In this document: one piece after another, positions 26,173 through 35,925 of the stretch
Position numbering within the stretch: position 1 is the first letter of the stretch
Layout: each line of letters begins with the position of its first letter
Assembly (NCBI RefSeq): GCF_050409585.1
Contig: NZ_JBNUPE010000013.1
Coordinates: forward strand, 1 to 58,459
Source of the DNA: Facklamia sp050409585
GTDB taxonomy: Bacteria > Bacillota > Bacilli > Lactobacillales > Aerococcaceae
Length of the DNA stretch: 58,459 nt
Reading direction: 5' to 3'
Notes under the pieces: generated by a model
What the model saw: the letters and a program-made list of their open reading frames with translations, nothing else
Told to the model about the DNA's origin: nothing
Databases searched by the model: none
Program-made: the position numbers and the translations under genes

Positions 26173-26217
26173 TTTTAAGCCCCTGAAGGCAGATGATAAT
26201 GCCTTAGGGGCTTAAAA
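26173..26217. terminator. Bidirectional terminator related to the one after TetR
   Basis: TTTTAAGCCCCT pairs with AGGGGCTTAAAA, with an inner AAGGCA/TGCCTT stem. The rest of the gap up to 26404 holds no recognised feature. Confidence 0.8.
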
Positions 26218-26404
26218 TGTTCTAATATTATTATTATTTTCTCATCGCCTGTTCAAATATTAATGATGCTAAATACCGTGTTTAGAATTGTTCTGTCCAT
26301 CGGAAAAATCAATATTCTTTCTGTAAATAACTAGCTTTTATTAGCTAAAAACCTTTTTATTAAATATATTTTTTACCTAATTGACATAAAATATTCCCTG
26401 AAAA

Positions 26405-28195
26405 TCATTTGTTGTATAAGTAGTATATAGGATATTTTTGAAATTCTTCAAGCTCTTCTTGGGTCATTTTTTTTAAACAATTTTCAACAGGAATCTTTTG
26501 GTTTAATAGTATATATGCTCCCGCTTTAACTCTGTGGTCATCATTAAATCTTTCTATAATACTCCATAGACTTTGTTCTTCTGAAATAGATAAATCTCTT
26601 TTTCTCTTATATATTTGTAATTCATTAAGTAAAAGAACTTCTTCTCCAATTCTTTCTTTATTGTTCTTTAACCAATTTACAAAATCTTCAGCTAAGATTA
26701 ATAAGTCTTCCCTTTTGCCATCACTTTTATCATATGCATTTATTAACTTTAGCAAAAAGAAATTTGCTCTGTTAAATATATCTTTATTATCAATTTCTTT
26801 AAATGATTCCAAAATATATTTAGTGCTAAAATTACTTATTTGAAGTAAGTCTTCTTCTGTTAAGCTTTCGAAGCGAGACATTAAATATATTTTTTCGTTA
26901 TTGTCATAATATACAACTTCCACGGTCTTTTTAGAAAAGAAATCCGATATAATATATTCATCTTCTAAAAATCCAGTTCTCTTTTCCATATTTAAAATGA
27001 AATTCAAATTTTGGATTTTTAATTTCATTGCAGCTGGAAGATCTGCTTTCAAACCTACAACAGACTTATTTTCAATAAGTGCATCCCAAAGTATATTAAT
27101 ATTTCTAAGTTCTTCTTGATTTAATTCAAAAAGGTTCAAATCATCCTCACAATTTAAAAAATCTAAAACTTCAACACATTTCTTCGCATTATCCAACAGT
27201 TCTCTATTATCTTCAATATCAAACCCTTCTGAGAAAGCTTCATTGTTTGGAAAAGGAACTTCATTATCGTTAATATAAAAACTCTTATTTTCAAAAAATG
27301 ATATAAAAAAGTCTAAATCAATTTTTAATGCTTTTACACTATCTGAATGTCTATAATTAAAAGTCACTTTGTTTTTCCCAGAGAATTCTAAAGTCAAACT
27401 TTTACCTATTTTTATAGTAGAGCTATTTATATCACGCACTAATCCTATCTTATGATAAAAAGATTTATCTTTCACCTTAACCTCAGCACTTTTTTCGGTA
27501 AACATGCGCAGATTTTCTGGAATATCCTCTATTGGGAAAGGTATACTAAACTCTTTTCCTTCTAAGTACATGTATACATCTCCAGATAGAAATGCTTCTA
27601 TAGGGTCTGATATACCAACCCCCGTTACTTTCATTGATATACTATCAAAGCCACTAACGCTCTTTATATCTTTTAAAAAATAAGGTTCTGATTGTACAAA
27701 ACTTTTTTGTTTTTGGCAGTGATCAAAGCAGTTGAAAAAAATAGAGGCTTTTTTAGCTTCGTTATTTGGAAATTCTTTCATTTCAAAGGAATAACTGTGT
27801 GTATTTTTCCCAAAGTTTAAAACCTTTTTTATTCTCACAGGTGTCAACTCTATATAATAAATTTTCTTTTTAGTTGCATCTACTATGTGAACAAGAAAAA
27901 AAATAATACCACCATCATTCAAATAGTTCTGTAAGTCTGAAATTTGTATAGGATATTTAACTTTCCTATTTGAAAAATTAGCTACATGTTTCCCTTTAAC
28001 TTGAACTGGTACTCTCCCTTTTAGATTAGATTTGATTTTTTTATCTCTAGTTTTATAAAGATATACATCGCCATCCCAAGATGGTTCTTTATCATTATCA
28101 GATATAAAAGGAGACATAAAAGGAGATACAGATAAAGTATCTTTTACAGCGTTTACAGCTAGTGTTTCAATTGCTAAATTATCTAGTTTACTCAA
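26405..28195 (-). CDS. Large protein with N-terminal DUF4365 nuclease-like domain
   Basis: 596 residues using the TTG at 28195, which is 8 bp from AGGAGG; the GTG at 28201 is too close. Residues 1-150 show the DUF4365 pattern: conserved Glu in LAIETLAVN, SWDGDVYLY and then VPVQVKGKHV, the D-x(n)-QxK core of PD-(D/E)XK-type nucleases. DUF4365 is found in restriction-linked and defence genes. The remaining ~440 residues are mixed alpha/beta followed by helical sequence with no motif that I recognise. It lies next to broken HsdR genes and is uninterrupted, the only intact large gene in this patch. A defence effector is a fair inference, unproven. Confidence 0.75.
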   Translation of the reverse strand: MSKLDNLAIETLAVNAVKDTLSVSPFMSPFISDNDKEPSWDGDVYLYKTRDKKIKSNLKGRVPVQVKGKHVANFSNRKVKYPIQISDLQNYLNDGGIIFFLVHIVDATKKKIYYIELTPVRIKKVLNFGKNTHSYSFEMKEFPNNEAKKASIFFNCFDHCQKQKSFVQSEPYFLKDIKSVSGFDSISMKVTGVGISDPIEAFLSGDVYMYLEGKEFSIPFPIEDIPENLRMFTEKSAEVKVKDKSFYHKIGLVRDINSSTIKIGKSLTLEFSGKNKVTFNYRHSDSVKALKIDLDFFISFFENKSFYINDNEVPFPNNEAFSEGFDIEDNRELLDNAKKCVEVLDFLNCEDDLNLFELNQEELRNINILWDALIENKSVVGLKADLPAAMKLKIQNLNFILNMEKRTGFLEDEYIISDFFSKKTVEVVYYDNNEKIYLMSRFESLTEEDLLQISNFSTKYILESFKEIDNKDIFNRANFFLLKLINAYDKSDGKREDLLILAEDFVNWLKNNKERIGEEVLLLNELQIYKRKRDLSISEEQSLWSIIERFNDDHRVKAGAYILLNQKIPVENCLKKMTQEELEEFQKYPIYYLYNK

Positions 28196-28225
28196 ACACA
28201 CTTCCTCCTTTTTACTTATATATAT

Positions 28226-28705
28226 CTAAGAAATTTTAGAGTCCTTAATCACATCCCAATGCTCCGCCTGCTTCACGACTAACTGTATAGTCTCCTTAAA
28301 ATTACCAGGATATTTATATTTCTTAAGCAATCTCTTAATAGTCCTTCTAACGTTTGCTCTTCCAGATTCTTTTACTGCCCAATCTTGAGTCATTTCATTA
28401 GAGATGGTTTCGGTCAACTCTTTTGTAAGCTTGATTAGTTGTTCATCAGTATAGAAGTCCTGGATGTTCTCTGAATTAGCGACAGCATTATAAAAGGCCA
28501 TTTCTGCTCTTGATAAACCAATATTCTCATGCTCTTTTTCAGATTCCATCGTTTCTTTTGCGAGGTCAATTAATTGTTTTCTAATATCAGATAGGCGATT
28601 GGTTTCATAATCTGAATCCTCTTCATTTAATACCTCAGCCAAACCTGTAAATCGATCTAATGTTTCTGCATTATCGACAGGAACTAACCTTTCATGAACT
28701 CTTCA
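28226..28705 (-). pseudogene. Type I restriction HsdR, C-terminal remnant (DUF3387 type)
   Basis: Open from 28642 to the stop at 28226; the frame upstream to about 28705 still reads HERLVPVDNAETLDRFTGL but contains a TGA. The C-terminus (GLSRAEMAFYNAVANSENIQDFYTDEQL, then DWAVKESGRANVRRTIKRLLKKYKYPG) is that of HsdR motor subunits. The nuclease and helicase parts are gone. The neighbouring DUF4365 gene starts 31 bp beyond. Confidence 0.85.
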
Positions 28706-28851
28706 GTCATAGATTCCTAAGTCTCATAATATTAGACACGACGAGGTATTTTTGTTATTGATTATTCCAATTATTAATACAGCTATAGAAACGCTATATA
28801 GTATTCTCAATGTCAAATCACTAATAACTGATATTTCATTAAAAGTTATTG

Positions 28852-29366
28852 CTAATGTTTAAAAAACATTCTTTGAAACTTATCCTGAAAATATAGAAAG
28901 GATGATTCTTTTGGTATTTCTCTTTTACAGACTTCAGACAAACAACTATACTTTTCTCGAAGATATTTTTTATCTTCTTCATCAGCAAGATCAAAATAAT
29001 CCATATTATCGATTACATCTAAAACTCTGACGATTAACGATTCTTTTCCAACTATAATTGATCTTTCTATAGAATCATAAAATGCTTCTAATTTAGTAAT
29101 TCCACTATTCTTAACTGTCAATGAATCCACTATTTTAGAAATAAATGATCCCCATTTCTTTTGAATATCTAAAATTGTACAATCTGTATCCTCTATAAGA
29201 TCATGCAATGCAGCAGTAATAACAATTTCTCTTTCATAATTCATTTTGAGAGCAAGTTGAGAAACTCTTATCGAATGTAAAAAGCAGGTTTTCCTTGATT
29301 ATGATTACTTCGTATAAAGTAATCTGCAGTAAATAGTAGTGCTTCATTTAACTCTGTATCTTTCAT
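28852..29366 (-). pseudogene. RelA/SpoT-like HD-domain protein, frameshifted
   Basis: A start at 29366 (GAGGTG upstream) gives MKDTELNEALLFTADYFIRS and GKPAFY, then the frame shifts by one base near 29281 and continues as HSIRVSQLALKMNYE, running into the open frame at 29244. The HD motif is intact in that frame (ALHDLIEDTD). Together they make about 170 residues of a small HD phosphohydrolase. The single-base loss means that the protein is not made as annotated unless the sequence is wrong. Confidence 0.8.
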
Positions 29367-29768
29367 GTCTAGAAATGCACCTCATTCCCAATAAATTTTT
29401 TTCTTTCTATACTTATTTTATTACTTGCTCTCTTGGATACCCTATGAAGTTTGTCCTAATTATATAATCAAAATTCATTTTTTTGTAGTATATAATTAGT
29501 TAAATATTATTTACTCTAGATTTACTTAACATTTATTTGATATATTTCTCGAAACAAAGTTTGAAATTCTAAATAAAAACCTTTTCTTATTTCTTACTGA
29601 CTCTAAATAGTAATAGAAAAACAGAAACAGTACTCTTAAGTTCATGCAAAATGAATTTAAGAGGACTATTACTTGTTATGAAAAGAGTCTTTACAAAGAG
29701 TTATAACTGATTGTATAAAAGTACTGTATAAAACCTTCTTATTATTTACTTTATTGTCAATCTTTTCA
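29367..29768. other. Gene-free AT-rich region with one hairpin
   Basis: A 13-bp stem with a 5-base loop (29633-29663, CTCTTAAGTTCAT with ATGAATTTAAGAG, one G-T pair) may be a terminator. A sequence at 29440-29474 recurs at 34886-34916. No gene recognised. Confidence 0.45.
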
Positions 29769-30541
29769 TTAAACACTGAGTCTATTATTAACTGTATCTA
29801 TAGTTAAAACAATATCTTTAACTACATCTATCTGGTCTTTGAGCAAATTAATAATCCCACCATTTTTATTAAAGGGATGTGTTTGTAAAATTTTTTCTCA
29901 ATAGAACCATTTTTAACTATATAATTTACAATATTGTTTACAAAATCAATTTGATTTGAATTAAGTTTTTCATCTGCTAAAAATTTTGAAAATTCTTTCT
30001 CTGCTGCACTTCTTTCCATTCCTGTTATACTAGCTACTAATTCTAATAAAAGTTCTTCTCCGAAAGTATTTTCATATTCTTCTTTACTCCCCAATTCTTC
30101 CCATAGAATCCTTTCAAAATATTTTATATCAGATTCTGTTAGCTCCTCATTATTCCTTAACTTATAAATATATAAATTATCTTTATATTCCTTTAAATAA
30201 TGTTCAACTCTTCTTTTATAGTTACCTAAATCATTTACACCATAAATAGGGCTAGATTCTCTCACACCCACCACTTCATCTTTAAAATCAGTGTAATATA
30301 CTTCTGTATTACTATCCAAAAGTTTGATGAGTTCTCTTAATGCCTTCCTTACCAATTCATGGTCGAGTATATCTACATCTTCCCAGAATTCTTTTATTTG
30401 GATCTTATCTATCAAATTTGCATTCTTCCTAACTTGATCTATTGATCCTTTAGTTTCTAGTTTTTCCGCAGTTCCAATGACTCTTCCAACAGGTCTATTC
30501 ATTGATCTTTTTTCTAAATAGGCAAACTGAATAGTAAACAA
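29769..30541 (-). pseudogene. Type I restriction HsdR C-terminal part (EcoEI type), frameshifted
   Basis: Residues from MFTIQFAYLEKRSMN to IVKNGSIEKKF match the EcoEI-type HsdR C-terminal region (KANLIDK...FWEDVDILDHELVRKALRELI, then the AAEKEFSKFLADEKLNSNQIDFV segment). Near 29890 a one-base loss in the TTT run shifts the frame; the correct continuation, LQTHPFNKNGGIINLLKDQI, runs in the next frame to the TAA at 29769. The N-terminal nuclease and DEAD helicase parts are absent. It is a different HsdR type from the 28226 remnant, so two restriction systems have decayed here. Confidence 0.82.
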
Positions 30542-30599
30542 AATCTATCTCCTTTTTATATAGTTTGCCAACGTAAACTTCATAACCTCGTCTTAGTAG

Positions 30600-31519
30600 T
30601 TAAATAGCTATAATTTTTTCATAAACGTGTCCGTAATCCATGTTTTTTCTTCCAAGAATGGCCGTTCTAAATCCATGATCAACTAAGTAGTATTTTTTAA
30701 TAGTCGATAAATATGCTTTTCCTTGGACATCATATCGGTCTACTCTATAGAATAAAAAGGCATCTACTAAATGAGAAATATATTCTCCTACAGTCTTGTG
30801 ATTTATATTTTGTTTATTACTTGTAAGTGTATCTGCAATCTTTCTGAATGAGGTTAAGTTTGAGATGTTTGAAAACATAAATTTACCAATTGTCTCCAAT
30901 TGCATTACATCTCGAATACCATGTCTATCGACTAAATCTCTTAACAAAATTGTTTCATATACGTTCTTTAAATATGCTTTCCTATCAAGATTATCTTCGT
31001 ATACATATGAGCCTGACATCCCACCTATGTCGACATATGCTTCAAAAGCATCTGTAACATCTTTAAAATCAAAATACTCGTAAAACTCTATAAAGAAAAA
31101 TGGAAAAACCTCTATTTCTATTGTTCTACCTGTGAATAAAGTTGCCAAGTCACTACTCAACAAAAAAGCATTTGACGCTGTCAAATAGATATCATATTGT
31201 TTTTTTGAATGTAGACTATTTATCGTTTTCTTGAAATTTTCACATAATTGGACTTCATCAATAAATAATTCTTTTCATCTGGAATATATTGGCTATCAAC
31301 AAACATATTCATTTCTCTATAATCTAAGTAAGGCTCATTGCTTAAAACTTGCAAATATAGAAAAACTATGTTTGCTTTTGGCTCTACTTTTTTACATAAT
31401 CTATATAGGATTTAAGCAGTTCTGATTTCCCAGAACGACGTATACCCGTAAAAATTTTTATATCTGGAGTATCTTTTAAACTAATAAGTCTATCCAAATA
31501 TTTTTTTAATTATTTTCAT
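30600..31519 (-). pseudogene. DUF4143-type AAA ATPase, multiple frameshifts
   Basis: The intact C-terminal 194 residues carry the DUF4143 end of AAA+ proteins (GGMSGSYVYEDNLDRKAYL, ETILLRDLVDRHGI). Upstream, reading in shifted frames from ATG 31519, are the expected N-terminal parts: KYLDRLISLKDTPD, a P-loop GIRRSGKSELLK, and YLFIDEVQLCENF (Walker B). At least three single-base shifts separate them, the first in an A run near 31505. These ATPases are common in mobile and accessory regions and have no fixed function. It is the last gene on the left side of the cassette array. Confidence 0.82.
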
Positions 31520-31620
31520 AAGCTCACCTTCCTAAGCTTATTTTATATTATTTCCCAAAATCAATTTTATTTCAATTTTGGGAAATATGTGTATTCTGAT
31601 TCAACTTTTATTTCTTTGAT

Positions 31621-31765
31621 GAAAGCTCTAAAGCTCAGTATCCATCGTTAAGATTTGCCGTCGACATAATGATGACACGAGACCTGGGTGTAAAATCGTA
31701 TAGTAATATCAACACTTGTAGATATAAAATTTTTACCTGTTAGGATGGATTGCTAATACTACAAG
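31621..31765 (-). repeat. Cassette-array repeat unit A
   Basis: Contains a diverged core (CGACATAATGATGACAC at 31662-31678), CGAGACCTGGGTGTAAAATCG, the arm TATAGTAATATCAACACTTG and the end GGATTGCTAAT, just before the NUDIX stop codon. Confidence 0.8.
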
Positions 31766-31781
31766 CTTGTATTTATCATTT

Positions 31782-32225
31782 TTATTTCAAGCTATACTTC
31801 CAATCATCTCCAACTTTATAGTAGAAAAATTCGCTTAATACTTCTTCAGTGAAAACCCGAATCATATCATTCATATCTAATGAGAGCTTCAAATTCGGAA
31901 GATTATCTATCTCTTCCCACCAAACTTCACCTTCAATGGAAGACTGGAGATTACCCTGAAAATTACTTGTTTTATAGAAAAAAACTACATACCTACATTG
32001 ATTATCATACCAATCCTTAATTCCACACAGCTGTGGAGAATATATATCAAGTCCTGTTTCCTCTTTTACCTCTCGAATTACTGCATCAGAGAAAGATTCT
32101 CCTAACTCTACTTTACCGCCTGGAAAAGTAATTCCTGGCCAGTCCTCCTTTTTTCTATCAATGACAATAACCTTACTGCCATCACATATCATACACATAT
32201 TCGTGAATTCAACTTTTTCTATCAT
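31782..32225 (-). CDS. NUDIX hydrolase (cassette gene)
   Basis: 147 residues, full length, start ATG 32225 with CAGGAG. The Nudix box GKVELGESFSDAVIREVKEETGL has every canonical residue (Gx5Ex7REUxEExGU), so it should be active on a nucleoside diphosphate derivative; 8-oxo-dGTP or related compounds are typical but the substrate is not determined. It stands alone between repeat units A and B in the same orientation as its neighbours, one of the few undamaged genes in the array. Confidence 0.93.
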   Translation of the reverse strand: MIEKVEFTNMCMICDGSKVIVIDRKKEDWPGITFPGGKVELGESFSDAVIREVKEETGLDIYSPQLCGIKDWYDNQCRYVVFFYKTSNFQGNLQSSIEGEVWWEEIDNLPNLKLSLDMNDMIRVFTEEVLSEFFYYKVGDDWKYSLK

Positions 32226-32265
32226 TTATCAAAACTCCTGTAAATTATAATTTATCTTTTTTCAT

Positions 32266-32475
32266 GCTTTTTAGAGCAAAATAATTAATTTATTGATCTA
32301 ATAGTATTTCATTTCATATTTTGTTTCTCTAGTAGAGGGTTTGAAATCTAGTGTTTATCGTTATTATCTTCCGTTGTCATAATTATGACACAAGACCCGG
32401 CTGTTAAATCGTATAGTAATATCTACACTTATAAATACAAATTTTATATCTATTCAGGTGAATTGCTAACCTTAT
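32266..32475 (-). repeat. Cassette-array repeat unit B
   Basis: The most complete unit: a TTTTTAGAGCAA hairpin at 32266-32306, GGTTTGAAATC at about 32339, the exact 16-bp palindrome TGTCATAATTATGACA at 32375-32390, GTATAGTAATATCTACACTT, and TTCAGGTGAATTGCTAA at its right end. Confidence 0.9.
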
Positions 32476-32485
32476 AAACTCAAAT

Positions 32486-32830
32486 TTATAATATTCTTAT
32501 CTCAATACCAACTACACCATACTCTTGCTGTTTTTCTTTTGGATAGTATACATCCATATCAGCTGATGAAGCTTGATTAATATTGTCGATAGTATAACCA
32601 CATCGCAATAAAGATAATGACTCATACAACTTATCAAATGATGGAAATTTATGTAATGCAACCACGACTGCACTTAATTTACATTCACTATTCTCAGTAT
32701 TTGTAAACTTAATGAAATCTCCAACTTGTATCATTTGCCTTTTTTCATCTAATAATCGCAATTCAATATCTTTTTGCTTATACTTTATTTTATAAAAAGG
32801 TTCAGGATGTAAGTTCATATAATGAATCAA
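32486..32830 (-). CDS. ASCH-domain protein (cassette gene)
   Basis: The ASCH core is clear: LHPEPFYKIKYKQKDIELRL and later VGDFIKFTNTE, with an MDVYYPKEKQQEYGVVGIEI end, the family's usual C-terminus. I prefer TTG 32830 (GGAGG 8 bp upstream, giving MIHYMNLHPEPF) over the earlier ATG at 32902, whose extra residues are not typical. ASCH domains bind RNA or nucleotides and some cut RNA or modified nucleosides; role here unknown. It lies alone between repeat units B and C. Confidence 0.85.
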   Translation of the reverse strand: MIHYMNLHPEPFYKIKYKQKDIELRLLDEKRQMIQVGDFIKFTNTENSECKLSAVVVALHKFPSFDKLYESLSLLRCGYTIDNINQASSADMDVYYPKEKQQEYGVVGIEIRIL

Positions 32831-32932
32831 ATTATTCACCTCCCTAATGATGTACTGTTTAGAATATTTATTATCGAAAAACCCTGCTACATAGTACATC
32901 AATAACTCATTTTTTTGATTTTAAACTTTGTT

Positions 32933-33025
32933 AGAAGCTCTAAAACCCTTGTATTTACTTGACTATTTGCCTGTGTCATTATTATGACACGAAACCCAGA
33001 TGTAAACTCCTAAAATTTCTTACTA
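32933..33025 (-). repeat. Cassette-array repeat unit C
   Basis: Contains GTGTCATTATTATGACAC (32973-32990, one change from the exact palindrome) followed by CGAAACCCAGATGTAAA. The outer right arm is worn away. Confidence 0.8.
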
Positions 33026-34054
33026 ACTCTTGATTATTAACGTTATAAGATCCATAACTTTATCAACATGAATATCTTCTTTAATCAAATAATTCCATAG
33101 ACCAACATTCGGCCATAAAAATAAATCTACAATCCTTCGATAATCATCCCAAACACTCTGCTCGATATTATCTAAATCATAAATTTTAAAACATGATTCA
33201 GCAAATCATTACGATAGTCGGTCATTTTCTCGAAGCTTTCTTTCGCCGTTAGATTCTCAAAATCATACATAGATAATTCATATCTTGTTTCGTTAAGAAT
33301 ATTATTATTATTCACTACCGTTCCAGACATATTAAAATCAATTAGACCCACAAATTCATTCTTATTAACTAAAATATTTGTTGCATTAAGATCGCCTTGT
33401 ATGGAGCACTTTCTTAATTGAGGCAGAGCTTCTTTTATTCCATTCCTATAGTTCTGATTTACCTCATCTAATGTAGAAATTAAATTTGATTGGTTTTATA
33501 GACAATAAGCATTCTCTTAATAAATGATAATTTTGTTCTTTCTCATCAATTTTTTCTTCTCAATCTGGTAATTCAATGATTGACCACATACTCCATCTAC
33601 TCATCAAATCTTTATTTGAATTTTTTGCCATATATTTGGCAGTATTTTTTAACACTTCAAATTTTATATTGTCTGAATAGTCATTGAAGTTACAGATTTC
33701 GTATGGAACATATTCTTCAATCCAAGAAACAAATTCTATTTTTTCCAAGTTAAATTCATATAAGTAATTTCCATCGGGAGATTGAAGGTAACTTGGTACA
33801 TAAATGCCACTATTGTTATAGTTATCAATCACTTTAATCATTTCAATAAAGTCATTTTGAGTTAATTCATTTTTTGAATTAATTTTAATGACCCAATCCT
33901 TATTGACATAAAAATTAATTCTAATATCAGTTTTTGAGGGACTTGTATCGTTACCAAAGGCGATTGTTTTATTGTCTATTTGGATATAATCACATATGTC
34001 ATGGAGTAGCTTGCCTTCATCTTTAATGCTCTCCACTATTAATTTATAGTCCAT
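33023..34054 (-). pseudogene. Aminoglycoside-type phosphotransferase, broken cassette gene
   Basis: The N-lobe is open from ATG 34054 to a TGA at 33560 (ELPD-stop-EEKIDEK, probably a former TGG). After frame changes near 33490 and 33195 the rest reads SIQGDLNATNILVNKN and VGLIDFNMSG, the catalytic loop (GDxxxxNxL) and DFx motif of the APH/kinase fold, then a helical end VWDDYRRIVDLFLWPNVGLW. About 335 residues if repaired. It begins just downstream of repeat unit D and is interrupted in three places, so it cannot work as read. Confidence 0.82.
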
Positions 34055-34080
34055 TACTCCCCCAGTTTACTATTCTATTT

Positions 34081-34150
34081 CTATTCGAGGGTCTGGAAAC
34101 CCCGTATTCATCGTTATTATTTGCCGTTATCATAATTATGACACGAGACC
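34081..34150 (-). repeat. Cassette-array repeat unit D, fused to hsdM
   Basis: TATCATAATTATGACA at 34128-34143 followed by CGAGACCC; the repeat ends abruptly here and hsdM codons begin (GGG at 34149-34151). The left part GGGTCTGGAAACCCC is intact. Confidence 0.85.
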
Positions 34151-34739
34151 CACAGGCTGGATCTATTATGATGTCTGATGGGGTTGGCTTTACCAGTTCG
34201 ACCATCATCTTTATAATATGTCTAGGTGTCCTAAACTGGCCGTTTGTACCTGATGTAAATAGTTTAGATAGCAAGTACTCATAAAGATCTCCCTTTAAAT
34301 CTCCTTCTAAAACTAAACTATTTATTGCTGTTACAATTTTCTCTAACATTTGAGCTGTAGGAATTTGAAACATTGCATCTGTCATAAATTTAGAAAAGGA
34401 GGATCCTTCATTGCTATTCAAGTCTTTTATAAATGGAAATACTCCTTCAACAATCGTTTTATGCATTTTTTCTGCTTCAAACTCTTTGAAATTGTGCCAT
34501 CTCAAGTCTTCATAATCAAAGCTGTTTTTGTATTTTTTACTATTCCCTTTAAATATAATTTTTGGTTCAAGACCTAATATATTCGCTTCTGCTTCACTTT
34601 GTAATTGTTTATCATCTAATGTTTTTATAAAGATGAGATATGTAAATTGCTCGATTACAGTTAACGGATTAGTAACTCCACCCGTCCAAAATGTTTCCCA
34701 TATTCTATCTACTTTATTCTTTAATTCACCTGTCAACAT
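34149..34739 (-). pseudogene. Type I restriction modification subunit HsdM, truncated at repeat D
   Basis: About 196 residues of the HsdM N-terminal helical domain and the start of the methyltransferase domain (FRTPRHIIKMMVELVKPT, then DPACGS, the SAM-binding motif I). Immediately after PACG the frame passes into the minus-strand copy of repeat D and runs to a stop at 34044, losing NPPY and everything beyond. The junction falls exactly at the conserved base of the repeat core, so recombination at the repeat truncated it. HsdS and most of HsdR are missing on this side. Confidence 0.85.
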
Positions 34740-35106
34740 ATTTTCCCTCCTATAAAATTCAATTTAAATATACCTTTAATTTATTACATTAAATATTAAA
34801 TTTTTATTTAAATTGAATTTCCGCACACTAATCCTATACAAATTATTTTGTTAATAGTGAGTTCTTCATTTTCACCCTCACAAAACCCTAGTTTGGCCTA
34901 ATTATATAATTAAAACCTATGATTTTAAACGGAATATTTACATAAGTTTCGCTTCATCTGAATTGAAGACTCTTTTCATACAAAAACACTCCCATCAAAT
35001 TCATTTTCCTTGAATCCAATGGGAGTGTTCTAAAGTTTTGTACTATTATTCAGTTTCAGTCCAATACTAAGCTCATTACATTAGTAAGTCTGTGTTTTAT
35101 CTTCTA
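34740..35106. other. Gap between hsdM and the phn operon
   Basis: Apart from the terminator at 34982 and the repeat-like 34886-34916 segment I see no feature; AT-rich. Confidence 0.4.
34982..35028 (-). terminator. Terminator of the phn operon
   Basis: Minus strand ACACTCCCAT pairs with ATGGGAGTGT (34986-34995 and 35019-35028), followed by TTTTTG. Confidence 0.8.
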
Positions 35107-35916
35107 CTAACCATTTGTCAATTGTTTACGAATAGACGAAGAAGAAAATTCGACCACTAGAATGAGCACAACCAGTCCTACTAGAATGGCTCCTACTTGC
35201 GACCAACGGTTGGAGGACATGGCAAATTTAAGGGGTGCACCAATTCCTCCCCCTCCTACCAGACCTAAAATAGAAGCATCCCTTAAATTCATATCGAAGC
35301 GGAAAATAATTGTTGATAGTAAACTAGACCATAATTGAGGAATAATCCCACAACGAATCTTCTCGAAAGTATTGCAGCCAGCTGCATCGAGCGCTTCTAA
35401 AATGGATTTATCCATATCGTCAATGGCTTCACTAAATAACTTGGTTAACATACCAATGGAAGTCACTGAGATCGTCATAACGCCTGCAAAAGGTCCTGGA
35501 CCCGTCACCCGAATAAACATTAGACCATAGACAAAGGCTGGAATGGTTCGAATAGCCATCACCAAAAAACGGGTCATCACTACAACAGGAACCGGAACTA
35601 CTTTACTCGATGCTAAAAAGGAAAGAGGAAAGGAGAAAACTGCTCCGACCAGAGTCCCTAAAAAGGCAATCGCCATCGTCTCCAATAATAAATAAGGAAC
35701 CGACTGTTTCGTAAGATTAAAAAGCAGTTCTCTGTCTGGGTTAACAATTCCTTGGATGATACTTAGAGCAAAAGTAATGCCCCGCTTAGCAATGCCAACT
35801 TCATTAATGGTTGAAGCAGACCAGATGACTAGCCCAACTACTAACATCGTCCAAGCAAGTGCTTGCCAACGCTGAGTGTCTTTAGTTTCATACATTTGAT
35901 TGATTTTATCTACCAT
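35107..35916 (-). CDS. phnE: Phosphonate-type ABC permease PhnE (second copy)
   Basis: 269 residues, six hydrophobic helices, with the permease EAA loop visible as EALDAAGCNTFEKIRCGIIPQ. The last residues carry GLVGGGGIGAPL. Downstream of the first permease by 9 bp (AGGAGG in between). It pairs with the first permease as a heterodimer driven by PhnC. Confidence 0.92.
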   Translation of the reverse strand: MVDKINQMYETKDTQRWQALAWTMLVVGLVIWSASTINEVGIAKRGITFALSIIQGIVNPDRELLFNLTKQSVPYLLLETMAIAFLGTLVGAVFSFPLSFLASSKVVPVPVVVMTRFLVMAIRTIPAFVYGLMFIRVTGPGPFAGVMTISVTSIGMLTKLFSEAIDDMDKSILEALDAAGCNTFEKIRCGIIPQLWSSLLSTIIFRFDMNLRDASILGLVGGGGIGAPLKFAMSSNRWSQVGAILVGLVVLILVVEFSSSSIRKQLTNG

Positions 35917-35925
35917 GACTACCTC

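Noticed and set aside
33560..33562. Selenocysteine at the TGA in the phosphotransferase gene
   Set aside because: The gene also has two frameshifts and no SECIS-like hairpin; TGG to TGA mutation is simpler.
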